Positions 22,558-34,998 of a stretch of 64,000 nucleotides of DNA are shown one piece after another (positions within the stretch are counted from its first letter, which is position 1; every line of letters starts with the position of its first letter). Below the pieces are notes generated by a model. That model was not told the origin of the DNA. It ran no database searches and saw only the letters and a list, made by a program, of their open reading frames with translations. The position numbers and the translations under genes were made by a program. The stretch comes from Rhodocollybia butyracea (lineage: Eukaryota > Basidiomycota > Agaricomycetes > Agaricales > Omphalotaceae), in contig JADNRY010000007.1 of the NCBI GenBank assembly GCA_015501585.1, positions 62,001-126,000 of the forward strand. The letters run 5' to 3'.

Positions 22558-25050
22558 TTAGACCACAATTGGTTCGTCTACATCCATCTTGTCATCTACC
22601 TCGTCTACTTCATTCTTCGCACCATCTTTAAATGGCACGAAACCCGACCGTTTCTTGAAATCCTCATTGATACTCACTAACAAATCTTGAATCAACTTGG
22701 CATGCCAACGACGCTCCTCGAGAGGAATATTGCGCTTCTCTACAACATCATAAAATGGTTTCCTCAATCCATAACTAGGAGAGCTGATCGAAGCAGTGGA
22801 AAGAGCAGGCGAAGACGTCGCCGACGCCAGCTCGATTTTGCCGACCTTGTGTGCAAGTTCATCCGATTCCCCTGTCTTGGGCCTCTGCGCACTGAGGTTC
22901 ACAGACGCAGCCGCAGCTAAGCTCTTAATGCTAGGTAGGACAGTGGCCTGTGAATTGTCAAAGCCTGGTGTGCTAGCCCTAGAAGTACTTCCTGTCGATG
23001 AAGGTGGAGGGGAAGTGGAGCGGAACCTAGAATTAAGAGGAGGGAGCTTAAGATCCTTATCGCCTTCAGTGAATGTAAGGGTGGGGTACAGTGTAGATGT
23101 CGAAGCAGAGGCGGAGGACGTTCTCGACGAGTCCATAGAAGGCAGCTTCGCCAGTGGACCACGATGAACGCCCGAGGTGAGTTTGGGTTCCAAAGGTTCC
23201 GGTGGAGCACCGACCGAGGAAACAGTGCTCTCTGTAGAAGGGATACTCTTTAATACCATGATTGGGCGGCGTATGCTTTTGTCCATGCCAATCGCCTCGG
23301 GGATCTCTAGTCCTACGACCGGGCCAGACCCACGGGGTGCGCGTAGATGATGATAATCGAAACTAGCTGCACTTTCCATGGAGGGACTAACAAGACCAAA
23401 CTGACCAGAAAGGGATGGATGTGAGGATTGAGAAGAATAGGATGAAGCATATCGGCCCGCATTGTTGTACGACTGGGGCATAGGATGCATGTTCGATGGG
23501 ATGTGAGGTGGAGTTGCGTTGAGAGGTGTTGACGCCGTAGAATGCGGCGATCCAGAACTAGGATCCAAAGGAGGAGTAGACTGGTGATAATTACCTGGGC
23601 CAGAAAACTCATAATGAGGTGAATACCTCGAAGAGCGACGGGTAGTCTCTCCGTCATGCATGCCCGAATACATACCAGAACCAGGTCTATGTGGAAAGCT
23701 GGCACTGGTAGGTGAAGCACCTGGGAAGACTTGAGTGGTAGAGTGGAAATCATTGCCTGGTAAGCCAGGCATACCGGCGAGCCCTAATTGGCTGAGCGCA
23801 ATCGGGTCGAAATAGGATTCCGGCGAGAAGCCCCCACCTGGCGTTCGCGCGGAATGATTTGAATTACGATTATTAGACGGCATGGAGCCAGACACATCAC
23901 GTCCGAGGGTAACGAGGAACTCATTGACGGCTGCGAGTTCTTCGGGTGTACGGATATCTAACGAGACAGACCGTGGGTTGAAGCTGGAGTACGATAGGGA
24001 ATGGCTGTAAGCTAGATTGTTGAGACGCTCAGCCATAACTAAAGGCAAAGGAATTTCAGCAGAGTGCGAAACAAACGATTGAAAATGACGTACCCGGATC
24101 ATACGACGGATTAACTTTTCTTTTCTTCATATCGGTGAAGAAGTCGCCCATGCTGTAATCGTCGTGAGAGCGTTTAGACCCAGCGGAAACATGGACCGTG
24201 TTTGGGTCAGAACGAAGACCCCAAGGAATTTGGTCGTGAGTAAAAAGATCTTCATGTAGGGGAGAATGGTGTGCGTGATGATGAGCTGGGGCGAGTTCTG
24301 GAGAAGGAGTAAGAAGAGAGCCTAGGAAGGATTGTTAGAGTAATTTACGATGTATTACTTGTACTTACTTTCTGGAGAAGCAGAAGAATGGGTATCGGAA
24401 CGAGGCACCGGCGAACGTATACCAGCCTTTTCCTTGTCCGACTTGGTGTCGGTCTGCTTGCTTGACTCCTTTCTAATTTTCGAGGTATAGGCAGGGTCTA
24501 CGACGGTGATAGCTTTAGAGTGTTTGTGCTGAGCATGGTGTTCTTCTGTGTGGATTTTTTCATGCTTCTTGAGATCCTGAGGCCGCTTGAAGCACTTTTT
24601 ACAAATCTAAAAGCATATGAGAAGAGAAGCAGTGAGAATAGAGTGAGTGTGGTTACTTCGCAGACATGAGGCTTGAGAGGCGTATGGACTGGAGTATGTT
24701 GAGCGCAAAACTAGGCTTTTAAGACTAGTGGACGTACCCCTTAGGTGAGAAGTAATGTGATCTCTCTTTGCGCAGCTTGTTCCGCAGTCCTTCCACTTAC
24801 AAGTAAGACAAAGGTTATTGGTGCTTTTGCGACCGATGTGGTCGTTGCAAAGATGGTTATAAAGAGTTTCTGGATCTGCAAAAGCTTGGGAACAGTCTTG
24901 CCATTGACAGTGATGAGCAGCAGAAGGCTCTACGCTGCCAGAGCCGCTGGACGGCGAAATATCCCGGTCGAGGTCGTAATCTGAGCCCATGGAATAAAGT
25001 CGTTGCTCAAGTTGAGCAAGGGGAACAAGTCGATTTAGCGGCCTGGCCAT
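22558..25050 (-). CDS. pacC: pH-responsive transcription factor PacC/Rim101
   Basis: Ambient-pH regulator, in other fungi activated by proteolysis through the pal/Rim pathway. ATG 25050 gives [20 protein letters not shown]. Three C2H2 fingers follow: [40 protein letters not shown] with HLRVHT, and [20 protein letters not shown] with IH. The second and third are near-diagnostic for PacC. Two introns split finger 2 from finger 3 (around 24640-24745). The long C-terminal region (largest exon 22558-24102) is Ser/Pro/His-rich and ends in an acidic patch ([14 protein letters not shown]). An arginine/lysine stretch (KKRKV, near 24115) may be a nuclear localisation signal. It is tail to tail with the AYR1-like gene. 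Confidence 0.93.
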
Positions 25051-25729
25051 TTTAAATGAACGCAAACAAATGTAACACTCTTGGCATCGATGCCAAGAAC
25101 GCTAAGCACAAGAAAGACTTTGCTGGCAAATTAAACTCCGCGAAAATGATTTCACATAAATCTTGTCCTTATTTGGTGATTTGCGCAGCCATCACTCTTT
25201 TTTGGTCACAATTTAGCCGCCACTTCAGGGGTGCGAACTACGCCAAGACATTTCAGTGCCAGGACCGAGATCCACATTCGATCCGTTTATGGTACTACAC
25301 CTATAGCCTACCCAGCCAAATTATTAGTAAAATCACATACAGTTCACTTCCAAGCAGCCCAGAGCAATGCTTACCTACTTGCATAGGTTTAGCGGGAATT
25401 CAAGCTAACGATAACGGTGGGTGGATGTGTCACAAGCTTCAATACGTCAATGCTTAGAGCAATTCAACATCCTTCATTGGAAAATAACGCTCAGCCCATG
25501 AGGGTCGGAGACATCTGGTGCTCCTCCAGCTACACACAAGTATACACACAGCATCACCTAGCATCACTCGTCTGAATAGCAAATCAAGGTTAATAATCCA
25601 CCCAAGTACTGTGTATCGCCACAGCCAAGGATTTCGCCTCCGTAAAATTATACCGATAGAATGTACATACTACTCTAAAAGGTAGGTGGGAATTTTAGAC
25701 CTCCCCTTGGCTACTTGGCTACACCCGGC
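25051..25729. promoter_or_regulatory. PacC upstream region
   Basis: About 680 bases upstream of PacC and downstream of TAF1. An imperfect palindrome CTTGGCATCGATGCCAAG lies at 25079-25096, close to the PacC ATG. PacC itself recognises GCCARG in other fungi, and GCCAAG occurs within this palindrome on both strands and again at 25231 (CGCCAAG), which fits possible autoregulation. No gene is supported; a 133-codon plus-strand ORF here looks like a shadow. Confidence 0.5.
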
Positions 25730-28700
25730 TCATGAGGGTTTCTTCCCAACGTTTAATTTAATCTTGGGTGCAGAGCTTGTCGACGGTACATCGTCATATG
25801 CGGTGGTCATAGGCGGACTAGTTGCCAGAGGACTGGAGGCAGTGGGAAGTGCAAATGAAGGTCCGCGGTTGAATCCGAGATTCGACTGGGCCGGTGTTGC
25901 AGGTGGGCTCGTTGCAGATGGTGATGCCGCAGAAGGTATAACCGGCGCAGTTCCAGAGTTGAATTCCTCCCAGCGGGGGCATTTTCGGTTGGTTTCTGGA
26001 AAAAAAATCATTCGGTGAGGTACGGTCTTAGTAGAAGGCGAGTATATATACTCATGTGTCCCATCTGTCCACAATGACCACACCGCCTCTGTTGACAAAC
26101 CAACGATAAGTATCCATGCGGTTTTGTGGAGAATGATGACTCATACCGTTGTCTCCGACTTGAGAGGTCTGTTCAGTTGCAGGGGAGTACCACCTTCTTT
26201 CACAATTTTTGCGTTCTTTCGGTGTAAACGTCTCTCCTGGTTCTTCTTCATCCTCGCAAGTTCCTCCTCAATCCTAGACCCCAAGTCAACGAGCCCATCC
26301 GCTAAAAATATTAATTTACGTACCTCTTCTTCGCTCTCTTGTCTTTATCAGCATCGCCAGTGGGTGCCAAACTATCAGTCATCGTGTTCTCTTCCTCGAT
26401 CGCTTGTCGGTTGCGAATATATGCACGAATGACAGCAGGATCGCGGACGATCTCCGTCTGCCAATGGCCATCAATTTTTCGCTTGATTCGAAGAACTCGT
26501 CGATTGGCTTCAGGGTCTGCACTTCCTCGTTCCAGTGAGGGACCACGGCTGTAGGAATCGACAGGAGTGAATTCACGGTTGGCTTGCTGTTGAGCTTCCA
26601 GTTGTTGAGTTTTCAAAGCATCTCTTCGCTCATCTTCCGCCGTCAACACTGGCTCGTCTCGTCGGCTGAGAGAGTCAAACTGTGCTTTCCAGATACGCTC
26701 AATTTCAGACTTGTATATCTGCTGTTGTTCCGCGACATTGTAGCGATGAGCAGATTTGGGTCTGCTTTCGGCTTCGGCTGGTGGAACACAGTCAATTAGA
26801 ATATTAAATTGAGTGTCATGAGTGTCAACCTCCACTTACCCATCTTCTGCTCGTAGTCCTCCCCAGCCTTGACAAATATCTCCTTCATAGAAATCCGAAT
26901 GAAACTGAATGCCTCTCCACGTCCTGTAGGATCACCTTCTCCGTGAAGTCGCAACATCGCCTTGGCTTGGGTTGCAAACAAGAAATTCTTCGTCGTAATC
27001 CACGGAGCCAGTTGCTGTTCGACTGATAAATTTGACTCATCACCGTCTGCATTATCCGCAGTTTGGCCGTATCCCGAGTCCTGCAAATGTCGCTGACCGA
27101 CTTGCATACTCTCAGTGAGAACGACCTGTTCAGGCGTAACCATTTTAAGCATTTCGGGATCCGATGGAATGGGCCAGTTGGTTTTCAGACGCCAGAAGCC
27201 TTGATGAGGACCACGTCGATGGTACTCCATAAATTCCTGAACCAAGTCATAAGTTTTTCATGAATGACAACCAGAAACAAACGAATACATACCTTTAAAC
27301 GCTGTCTCATCTGAAGTTCGTTTTGATCTGGAAAATATTTCATCAATCTCGAGATCTTCAAACGTTCACCGGCACTCTTCCTCAGTAGCTTATATGCGAT
27401 GATCTGTAATCGATGCTTTATTGTGTTGGTGATTTTGCGCGAATGTGGACCGGGAACTTCGGTGACCGGATATGTTTGGCCAAGCACAAAGAGATTTTTG
27501 ATCTCCCGTAAGTAATATTTCGTTTCACCTTTGACGGTGCTCCTACCTCATGTATTAGAAACGACCAAGATCAAAGGAACACGACTCACCGTACAACCAA
27601 AAAATCGGTGGGCTTGGGTTTGTGTCGGAAGAGTGGCGCACGAACAAGGTTGTTATACAAAGCAGGCATCGTTTGACCGGGGTAGACATAACCAAACTTC
27701 ATAAATGGAGATTCATCTTGCGGCTCCAAGACAAACGGAACACCGAGGTCAAACTAATCCAAGTAAGAATAAACCGGGCTCAAGATCTAAGTCAAGACCC
27801 ACTTTCGGAACATGGTCATCTTTTTCTTCCTTTTTGCGGTAATAATTGACCAAGACACTGCCCATTCCAAAGTTTGGAATGATAGGCGGGTGTTCCTCCT
27901 GGAGTTTCCTATTAGCCCTTGCAAAATCGAGCTATTGAACCACGTACAGAATATTCCCATAACACAAAATTACTCGTGTCGCGCAGACTTAAGTCACCGG
28001 TACTATGGAGTCCTTCTCCAATGTTTCCACCCTTCCCAAGCTTACGTCCAGCCTTGTCCTTCTTTTTCTTCGCAGTACGAACTTTTGTGAAACGAAGTTC
28101 AATATTGGTAGGAAATTGAAGCGCGGGACGATGAAAGGATCGAGCTTCTTGTTTCGAAAGACGAGTTTTGAACTAACCCGGAGTTCAAGTCAAGAAATGA
28201 CACAGATAACTTGACTAGACTCACGAATGGGAGTTGTAGTTTCTGAGCTGGGTAGGCATGTTCCACTGTGAGCTGACCAAATGTTTGCCGCACCCGATGT
28301 CGTCCTCCATCCTTTGCAACCTCGTAATACTGATCATTAGAAAGATTGAACTTGTCTCTGGGAGCGGCATCGTTCTTGAGGCGTTTCCTGTGTCGAAATC
28401 CATCATCTAAGGAATTATTCAGCATGAGGAGTACGTTTGGGAGGAATAATAACACACGTGAACGTTCTGGTGGAACAATATCATCTTCATGGTTAAATTC
28501 GAGCTGCGTAAAGTCCCTGAATGGTGCACCAGGTGTCCAGATGATACTCTGCGTCCAGGCTCCAGATTCTAATACCTTATTCACGGGAGTGGTCAAGCTA
28601 TTGTCGGTAGTCGAAGAAGCGGCGGAACGATCAGGATTGGGCTCGTAGATAATCTGGTCTTCCCAATTCGACAAAAGGACCAGATCGAAAGACCGGTCAT

Positions 28701-29437
28701 GTAAAGGCACTGATACTCGAACACTAGTCGCGTCCCGTTCCTGTGAGAAAGATAAGATTTGAAGTCATAGTAAAGAGACAGTGTGCAGACCTCGAGAGCT
28801 CGCCGAAGATCAGCTTCGATACTCCCTGAGGATATCACTTCTTCTACCCGCTTGCTTTCGAACTGTCGTTGTGCATCTTCAGCGACAGACTCTAAGAAGT
28901 TTCTCGGGACTTCTTTCTTCCTTGGGTATGTTGTTTCAACTGGATAACATGGATTAGAGAGAAGGGAATAGCAGTATTCGTAAGAAACTCACCAGCAAAC
29001 TGTCTCTTCCCGAGCCTCGACTTGCGAACGGTATATCCCTTGAACAATTCACTAAAGTCTAGAACTTTATCTTTCTCGAAAGCTGGGAAGCGTTCATAGA
29101 CGGTCTTTGGGCGTTCAACTAAACGCTTGACAATTCTGGTCCTCCTTTGCTTGTATCTCAACGCAGGCGAGTCCACCTCCATTTTCACCACATCATCGCC
29201 CTCCTGGGCCATCTCCATGTCTATCTGATCTTCCCAGTCATCTCCTTGGTCCAAACCAACTGCATCTGCATCTTCATATTTGTCGTTATAGATCAGGTTC
29301 GAACTGAGCGCAGGTATGCCAGAAATTCCGAGCTGATTGTTGAGAGCCCCACTAGGGACATTGAGATCGCCAAGAATGCTTCCCAGAGAGAATCCAGTGA
29401 GGGCTGAAATGGCATCGTTTTCTTCGTTACCAGACAT
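25730..29437 (-). CDS. TAF1: TFIID subunit TAF1 (TAF(II)250)
   Basis: Largest TFIID scaffold, contacting TBP and promoter DNA. Start MSGNEENDAISALTGFSLGS (ATG 29437). The acidic N-terminus (DDWEDQIDMEMAQEGDD) resembles the TBP-binding TAND region. The central DUF3591 core follows: RPALQFPTNIELRFTKVRTA, FVLWEYSEEHPPIIPNFGMG, EPQDESPFMKFGYVYPGQTM, and EVPGPHSRKITNTIKHRLQI. A C-terminal zinc knuckle, RCGHCGQMGHMKTNRKCPRW, matches the TAF1 family form (C-x2-C-x4-H-x6-C). No bromodomain follows, as in other fungal TAF1. Roughly fifteen short introns; estimated length about 950 residues. It is head to head with the PA28 gene. Confidence 0.92.
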
Positions 29438-29570
29438 GGCGAAAGTATTTCAAACTCTGGCCAGTCACCACAACGCTGAAAGCAAGTCAGCATGAGCGCT
29501 AATTTTGCTAAAGTTCGTCGGCTCGGCCCGCAGATGCTATCGTAATTGTCTCTATTGTCACTGTACCAAC
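29438..29570. promoter_or_regulatory. bidirectional promoter TAF1 / PA28
   Basis: 133 bases between divergent ATGs (29437 minus, 29571 plus). Contains a GCTCGGCCCGCAG GC block; no TATA box is seen. Confidence 0.5.
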
Positions 29571-30825
29571 ATGGACAAAGATCTGTCCACTCAAGTAGAG
29601 GTGAGTAACTTTTCGCACCTTCTTTCCTTTGACAATAGCTGATATTCTCAGATATTCAATACAGAAGCAAGAATCGCTGGTTCAGGTACGTATTTCACTT
29701 ACTTTTCTTTCACATCTCTTAACTTTGAGCAGAAGTGGTATTTTCAAAGCTACCTAGAAAAGTGGATCGTATACTATTCTCTATTTAATAAACTAAACTT
29801 CATTTTAGATACTGTATACACACATCCGCCCTATAACTGCAACTGTATAACTTACGACAGCTACTTTCAGAAGGCTAGAACAACTCATCTTGTCAACCTC
29901 CAACATCGACTCTCCTTTCCGTAGCCGCTCAGATGGTACCGACACGACCGTCTACCCGCCCCCTTTGGACTTCAGTGAAGAACCTTCCAAAAAGCGCAAG
30001 ACCTCTATAGCTAACTCGACCCACAACGAATCCTCGAGAAACTTGCAAAGCGACATTCAGTATGCTCGATTTCCTAACCTTGTTCTAGAGAACAAACATG
30101 TCAAGTCTGTGCAATCTATAATCAAAGCGGAATGCGAGGAGCTTATTTCCTACATTGACACGGTCAACTTATGGGTGTCGTCAGTCGTACCAAAGTAAGT
30201 GAGTATACCTAAAGCTGAGAAGTTGCCCTCACCGTAGTCCTCCAGAATCGAAGAGTAAGTTTCTTTATGGTAAATAGTCACCCATCTCATTTCTGTAATC
30301 ACAGTGGTGACAACTTTGGTTCGTCCTCCGTGCCTTCTTTTTGAGTAGCTACTGACCAGTCGAAGGTGTGGGAGTACTCTTAGGTTGCTATAGACAACTC
30401 TTAGGTTGCTATAGATCAAGTATTTACTGTGTTTTTCAGAAATAATGGGCGAACTGCAACGCGCTCAAGAATGCGCCTACAATCTGAGAGACAAAGGGCT
30501 AATGAATCATCTGGGAAGAGCAAAGATTTGTTCCAAGCTTATCAAGTATCCGTTTATCGAAGATTATACTGTACGAAGGTCTTTTCTCTGGCTCACTCTA
30601 TTCTGACCGTCTGCATCAGTCTGCTCTGAAGGAGTACGACGACAAACAAATCTATCTTGCTCGCCAGTCTTTGTATGATTTAAGAAGTTTGTACGCTACT
30701 CTGACAGATATTACCCAAAAGAATATCGCAAAGGTAAAGCCGCCGCGGTTCAATAGTCACTTTTACTAACCACCCAAGCGTAGATCCATGCTCCTAGATC
30801 AAATAATGGTAGTGGTCTATATTAA
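29571..30825 (+). CDS. PA28/REG-type proteasome activator
   Basis: 11S regulator that caps the 20S proteasome; the layout fits PA28-gamma (PSME3). Exon 1 MDKDLSTQVE, then IFNTEARIAGSEVVFSKLPR and KVDPTFRRLEQLILSTSN, form the first helix. A disordered insert with a KKRK basic patch follows. The conserved C-terminal bundle is NKHVKSVQSIIKAECEELIS, YIDTVNLWVSSVVP, GDNF, EIMGELQRAQECAYNLRDKG, KICSKLIKYPFIEDYT, KEYDDKQIYLARQSLYDLRS and NIAKIHAPRSNNGSGLY. The block near 30240-30330 looks degenerate compared with the family IEDGNNFG loop; exon edges there are uncertain. One intron carries a 21-base tandem repeat. The 3' end is 23 bases from that of RRB1. Confidence 0.85.
30376..30415 (+). repeat. 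21-base tandem repeat in a PA28 intron
   Basis: Two consecutive near-identical units beginning ACTCTTAGGTTGCTATAG at 30376 and 30397. It lies in the intron before the exon starting EIMGELQRA. Confidence 0.85.
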
Positions 30826-30848
30826 GACGTTTAGCTCTGCTTCGACCC

Positions 30849-32529
30849 TCATGTAGCGATGGTACTAAATACGTCGAATCCATCTGCACCTGTACTGATT
30901 ACTGCTCCTGGAATCTGGGAATGCCAATGCACTTCTTTGACATCTTTTTGGTGATGGTTGAAAAGCATCTGAGGCGGTATATCCCTCGTATCTGACGTAT
31001 CATTCATCTCGTCATCGTCTTGTTCCACTGCCAGATCCCATAAGGAGACAATGTTGTCTGCGCTGGAAGCTGCAAAAGTGGATGCATCACTCGGGTGCCA
31101 TTCTATCGATGTTATAGGCGCACTGTGCCAATGGAAGGAAGCTATAGGGGTTGGAGTTGGAGAGGAAGTTCTGCAATGGTGTCAGAAATCGTAGTGTTAG
31201 TGTGCAAAAATGAAGAAAATCACCCTTTCTTTTGCACGTTACGCAGATCCCAGACCTTGATACCACCTTCATCGCCACCACTAACTAATAGATTCGAGGT
31301 CTCTTTATTCCAGCTAATCACGTTGACATCACTTTCGTGCGCAGGATCAATACCAGCGACACTTTTACGGGCCCTGCTTCGCACGTCCCAAACCTGAATC
31401 GTCTTATCAGCAGAACACGAAGCGAAGATTGTAGGTTCAGTGGGGCTCCACTGTATATCTTCGATGCTAGAAGTATGAGAGGTGAAGGGCTGACTGAGCA
31501 CGTTGAATCCAGAAACCGTGGAAGTTGTGAGGAATATTTTGGAGTTGATGTCGCCGGTAAGAAGACGTATCGAAGAGGGGCCTGATGAAGCCCAATCCAT
31601 GGCGAAACCCTCTGCGCGTCCGTGTACGTCGATGGTAAACACAGGTTTGCTCGTACGCGATTTATCGAGGGAGTATCCGGGAGTTTCTAGAGACTCTATT
31701 AGCGGACGTATATCCCATATGTGGACTTTTCCTGTTTCTGCCCAGCTCGCAACGTGGTATGGTTGTGTATGCGGAGGTAACGGTTCGGATGCAGGTAAAG
31801 GTTGGGCACGAACGCGGTTTACGCCGCCGAGATGGGGGACGGAACGGTGTTCAATGATTGGGTCTTCGTCCAGGGCGTCATCCTCATCATCCTCATCGTC
31901 TGAATCATCTACACGATATTTTGAGTTGGATTGTATGAAAACATGTAACCTCAAACTTACCGTTATTCTTTTGCGTTTTGTGCAATGAACTCATCTTGTA
32001 AACTATGAGTTCATTGTTTTTGGCGAGATCGGCCTGTGTACCAGTCACAATCCACACTGTGTGAGGAAAACGTTGACGTTCTTGGCCCAGATTGTCGCGT
32101 AAAATGTCGAAGGACAGACAGGGCCAATCTACACCAGTAGAATGCCGCATGATATACACTGATTCATCTGGCTCGAGAACCTCATCGTCTCCTAGAGTAT
32201 GCCTTCCTGGAACGAAGACGTCAGGGGCCAAAGATGGTTCTTCTGATTCCTCAATCGCAGGCAGCACTTCATCTACATCCATGCCTAGAATTTTTTTATT
32301 GATATAAAGTGGATACATTTGCCAGAAAATCCGCACCATCTTCTTGTTGTCCAGCTTCTGCATCTACGACGTCTTCATCCTCCTCAATCTCGTCTTCCCA
32401 AGCATCTTCAAATTCTCCCATTTCATCTTCTGTCGCTGTGACACGTCGAGCCCCACTACCAATTTTAGAGAAAGCTTGACCATCATTGGAAGTTGTAGAC
32501 AAAAGTTCGGTGACTGATCTTTTCGACAT
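30849..32529 (-). CDS. RRB1: ribosome assembly WD-repeat protein RRB1 (GRWD1)
   Basis: Nucleolar chaperone-like WD protein; yeast Rrb1 binds Rpl3 before assembly into pre-60S particles. Start MSKRSVTELLSTTSNDGQAF, then an acidic stretch (DAWEDEIEEDEDVVDAEAG). The CAF1C-type entry motif follows: SVYIMRHSTGVDWPCLSFDI, then FPHTVWIVTGTQADLAKNNE. An acidic insert (DDEDDEDDALDEDP) precedes the WD repeats: WAETGKVHIWDIRP, HTSSIEDIQWSPTEPTIFAS with ADKTIQVWDVR, DVNVISWNKETSNLLVSGGD with GGIKVWDLR, and ITSIEWHPSDASTFAASSAD. Stop TGA 30849-30851. About four or five introns. It shares its upstream region with the MAPEG gene. Confidence 0.92.
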
Positions 32530-32788
32530 TTTGAAGTAAAGAAAAGTTATAAAATTTCCTTCCAAATTTTAGGCGCCCACCACGTGGTCCCAAACGCGTT
32601 ATGGTCAACTTGTCATCATGATCATTGACTGTCATGCTCAATAATCACCGGCGTACGTGTCTGAAGCAGGAAAGGTACGTGTATAATTTGCCGCTGCCGA
32701 TAGGCTTACGCGGACAACCTGAACCTACTTAATAAAGCTTTTTTTCTAGCTTTTCTTTTCATTACTTATTCCCACTTCTTTTCTTCCA

Positions 32789-33390
32789 ATGACTTCCGTT
32801 TTAGAGGTACCCCAAGGGTACGTTCATTCTCACTTTTGCTGTTGCTCTGGATCGCTCAAAGTTATCTTAGACTCTCCTATGTTGCTGCCGCACTTGTGTC
32901 AACAGTCATTCTGTTAGCCGGTCAGAATATAACAGTTTCGAAATACAGAAAAGCGGCTGGTATCAAATACCCCCAAGGTTCGGGCATTCGTAACCTTGCC
33001 AAATTATCTTGCTAATGAGTTTCTGCAGCTTATGCTGAGTTAAGTCAGGTTGAAGCATCTGTCGATGCTCTCAAGTTCAACTGTGCTCAGCGAGCTCACC
33101 AAAACACATTGGAAAACATACCTATCATTGTGTTAAGGTATGTGTCGCGTCAGGGCTTACTTTACATTGCTGATCCACCTCATAGCACTTTGGTCTCTGC
33201 GGTCAAGCTTCCTCATATTGCTGCTGCTTCATGTGGATTGTGGGTTGTTTCACGCGTACTCTATACCCGAGGCTACGTGACAGGTAAACCAGAGAAACGC
33301 AATGCGGGAGGTTTCGGTTATCTACCTACCATTGTCTTGCTTGGTACTTCTCTTTATGCTGCTGGGTCCTTGGTACTGGCTGGTATTTGA
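32789..33390 (+). CDS. MAPEG family, microsomal glutathione S-transferase 3-like
   Basis: Small four-helix membrane protein of the MAPEG family (MGST3 branch), expected in the ER with glutathione transferase or peroxidase activity. MTSVLEVPQG joins over an intron to LSYVAAALVSTVILLAGQN, then KYRKAAGIKYPQ, the signature FNCAQRAHQNTLENIPI, SAVKLPHIAAASCGLWVVSR with VLYTRGYVTG, and a last hydrophobic helix ending SLVLAGI. At least three introns. An extra in-frame stretch near 33138-33185 in the raw reading frame is the last intron. Length about 145 residues fits the family. Confidence 0.9.
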
Positions 33391-33511
33391 GGTTTTGTAA
33401 TAATAATAGACTATAATTCTAGTAGCGCCCAGCATGTGATCAATTAGACTCTCGTTCAAGAATCAACTTGAACTTCATTCTGACTCCTGACTTACGACTT
33501 CTTTGTGAAAG

Positions 33512-34998
33512 ATGCCCAAAGATTCTTCCAGGCCTAGCCTTCCAACTTCTTCTTCAGACTTTGCTCTGCCATCCAGCTCCGTGGCCACCAGTTCCTCCAT
33601 AACACTTGAGGACCCTGGTTTTGTGCTTCATCGATTTCGGCGACCAAGTGTTTTGGCTCCAAAGGCGACGTACATCTCAGAAACACGCCTTCACAGTCCT
33701 CTTGTCACTTCTTTCACTCTTCAACCATCGCCGATTAAGCGCAAAGCTTACTCGGACGATGAATCCATGGATGATTCCCAGATGCTGTATCGGGACCGCA
33801 CAGGCAGAGAAAGTTCTCCGTCTAGCAGCTCGGAAAATCCCACCCCTCCACTTGGAGCTAGTGAAGAATCAGAAGATGGAGGAAGGGTAATAAAACCGTT
33901 GCGCACTCCGCCTCGGAAACTCTCGACATCAGTTAATGACAATCATGTATTAGTACCAAGACGTCGTCTCTCCTTTCCGGTATGTTCTCATATATCTTGT
34001 AGAATTGTGTGGCTAATTTCTTCTAAAGCTGCTAGTAATGAAACAACCACGAATCTTAAATCTCCTTGCCGAGTCCCGTCCTGTCGAGAACGAAGTCAAA
34101 TCAGAAGCTGCCTTTCAACGTTTAGTGGCATCAGGAGCAGATCTCCCAATACAGCCTCGCACACCACACACTATATCAAATCGAGGCCGCTATCCAGAAG
34201 AAGCTGGCGAGGACGACTGGCAACGCGAAGATACTCCTAGCGACGACGAGGTTGATGATGAACCTTTCACTTCTTACGCTTCGAACAAGAGCGAACCCAT
34301 CGCTATTCTGAGGAACGGTACTCCTGCTGGTAGTGTCAACGGTGATGATTTGAATACCATGAGTATCTCGGAAAGTCCTAGCTTTTCTAGTATGATGGAT
34401 GTTGATGTGGTAAGTCAATATTTTCGCTGTTCTTTTAGCATTTCTGACCCCATGTCCAGCCTTCCGTCTCACCCTCGGTTTCTTCACTTTCTTCCACTCC
34501 AGTCAATCACTGGCGCCATACACCTCCTCCAACTACAAGTGCAGTTCGTTCAAACAAACGTAAACGTGGGTGTTATGTCTCTCAGGATGACCAAGATGAC
34601 GAATAAATTTTCTCCTTTTAGTGGATGATCGATTCGATCCCTATCCTGCAGCTTCCAAACGTCGCGCTGTATCTCCTTCACTTACTTTCCTCCGAGACTC
34701 TCACTCGAATGTGAGTTCACCAAAAATACGGAGTACCCCACGCCTGCCCATCGCGATTCCTGTGGTCGTGCCTGGGTCGAACAATAATTCCGCCGCATCT
34801 TCGCCGACTTTTACGAACTCATATCAAAACTCATACTCGAGACCGTCGGTATCCATCACTTCCAGTCCGACGTTACGTTCCTCCATGGGCCTGTCTAGTC
34901 CCATCCTAAGACCTCTGGCTCGTGGTATCAGGCGAGATGGAGAGGAGAAAGAGGTTGACGGAGCGGGTGAAGCAGTAGGAGGCCTAAGTCTTGCTTGA
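33512..34998 (+). CDS. Ser/Pro-rich conserved protein of unknown function
   Basis: MPKDSSRPSLPTSSSDFALP opens a low-complexity region with short motifs that look like phosphorylation sites (SPIKRK, RTPPRK, RRRLSFP). After an intron (about 33979-34028) comes the most conserved-looking block, KQPRILNLLAESRPVENEVK with SEAAFQRLVASG. Acidic sequence (PSDDEVDDEPF) follows, and a Ser-rich tail with a bipartite-like basic stretch (SNKRKR, SKRRAVSPS). The tail ends EAVGGLSLA at 34998. Clustered SP/TP sites and basic patches suggest a nuclear, CDK-regulated protein, but that is inference; I do not recognise the family. It follows the MAPEG gene on the same strand after 121 bases. Confidence 0.7.

Noticed and set aside
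25056..25457. 133-codon plus-strand ORF upstream of PacC
   Set aside because: Overlaps the PacC promoter; no domain, no conserved motif.
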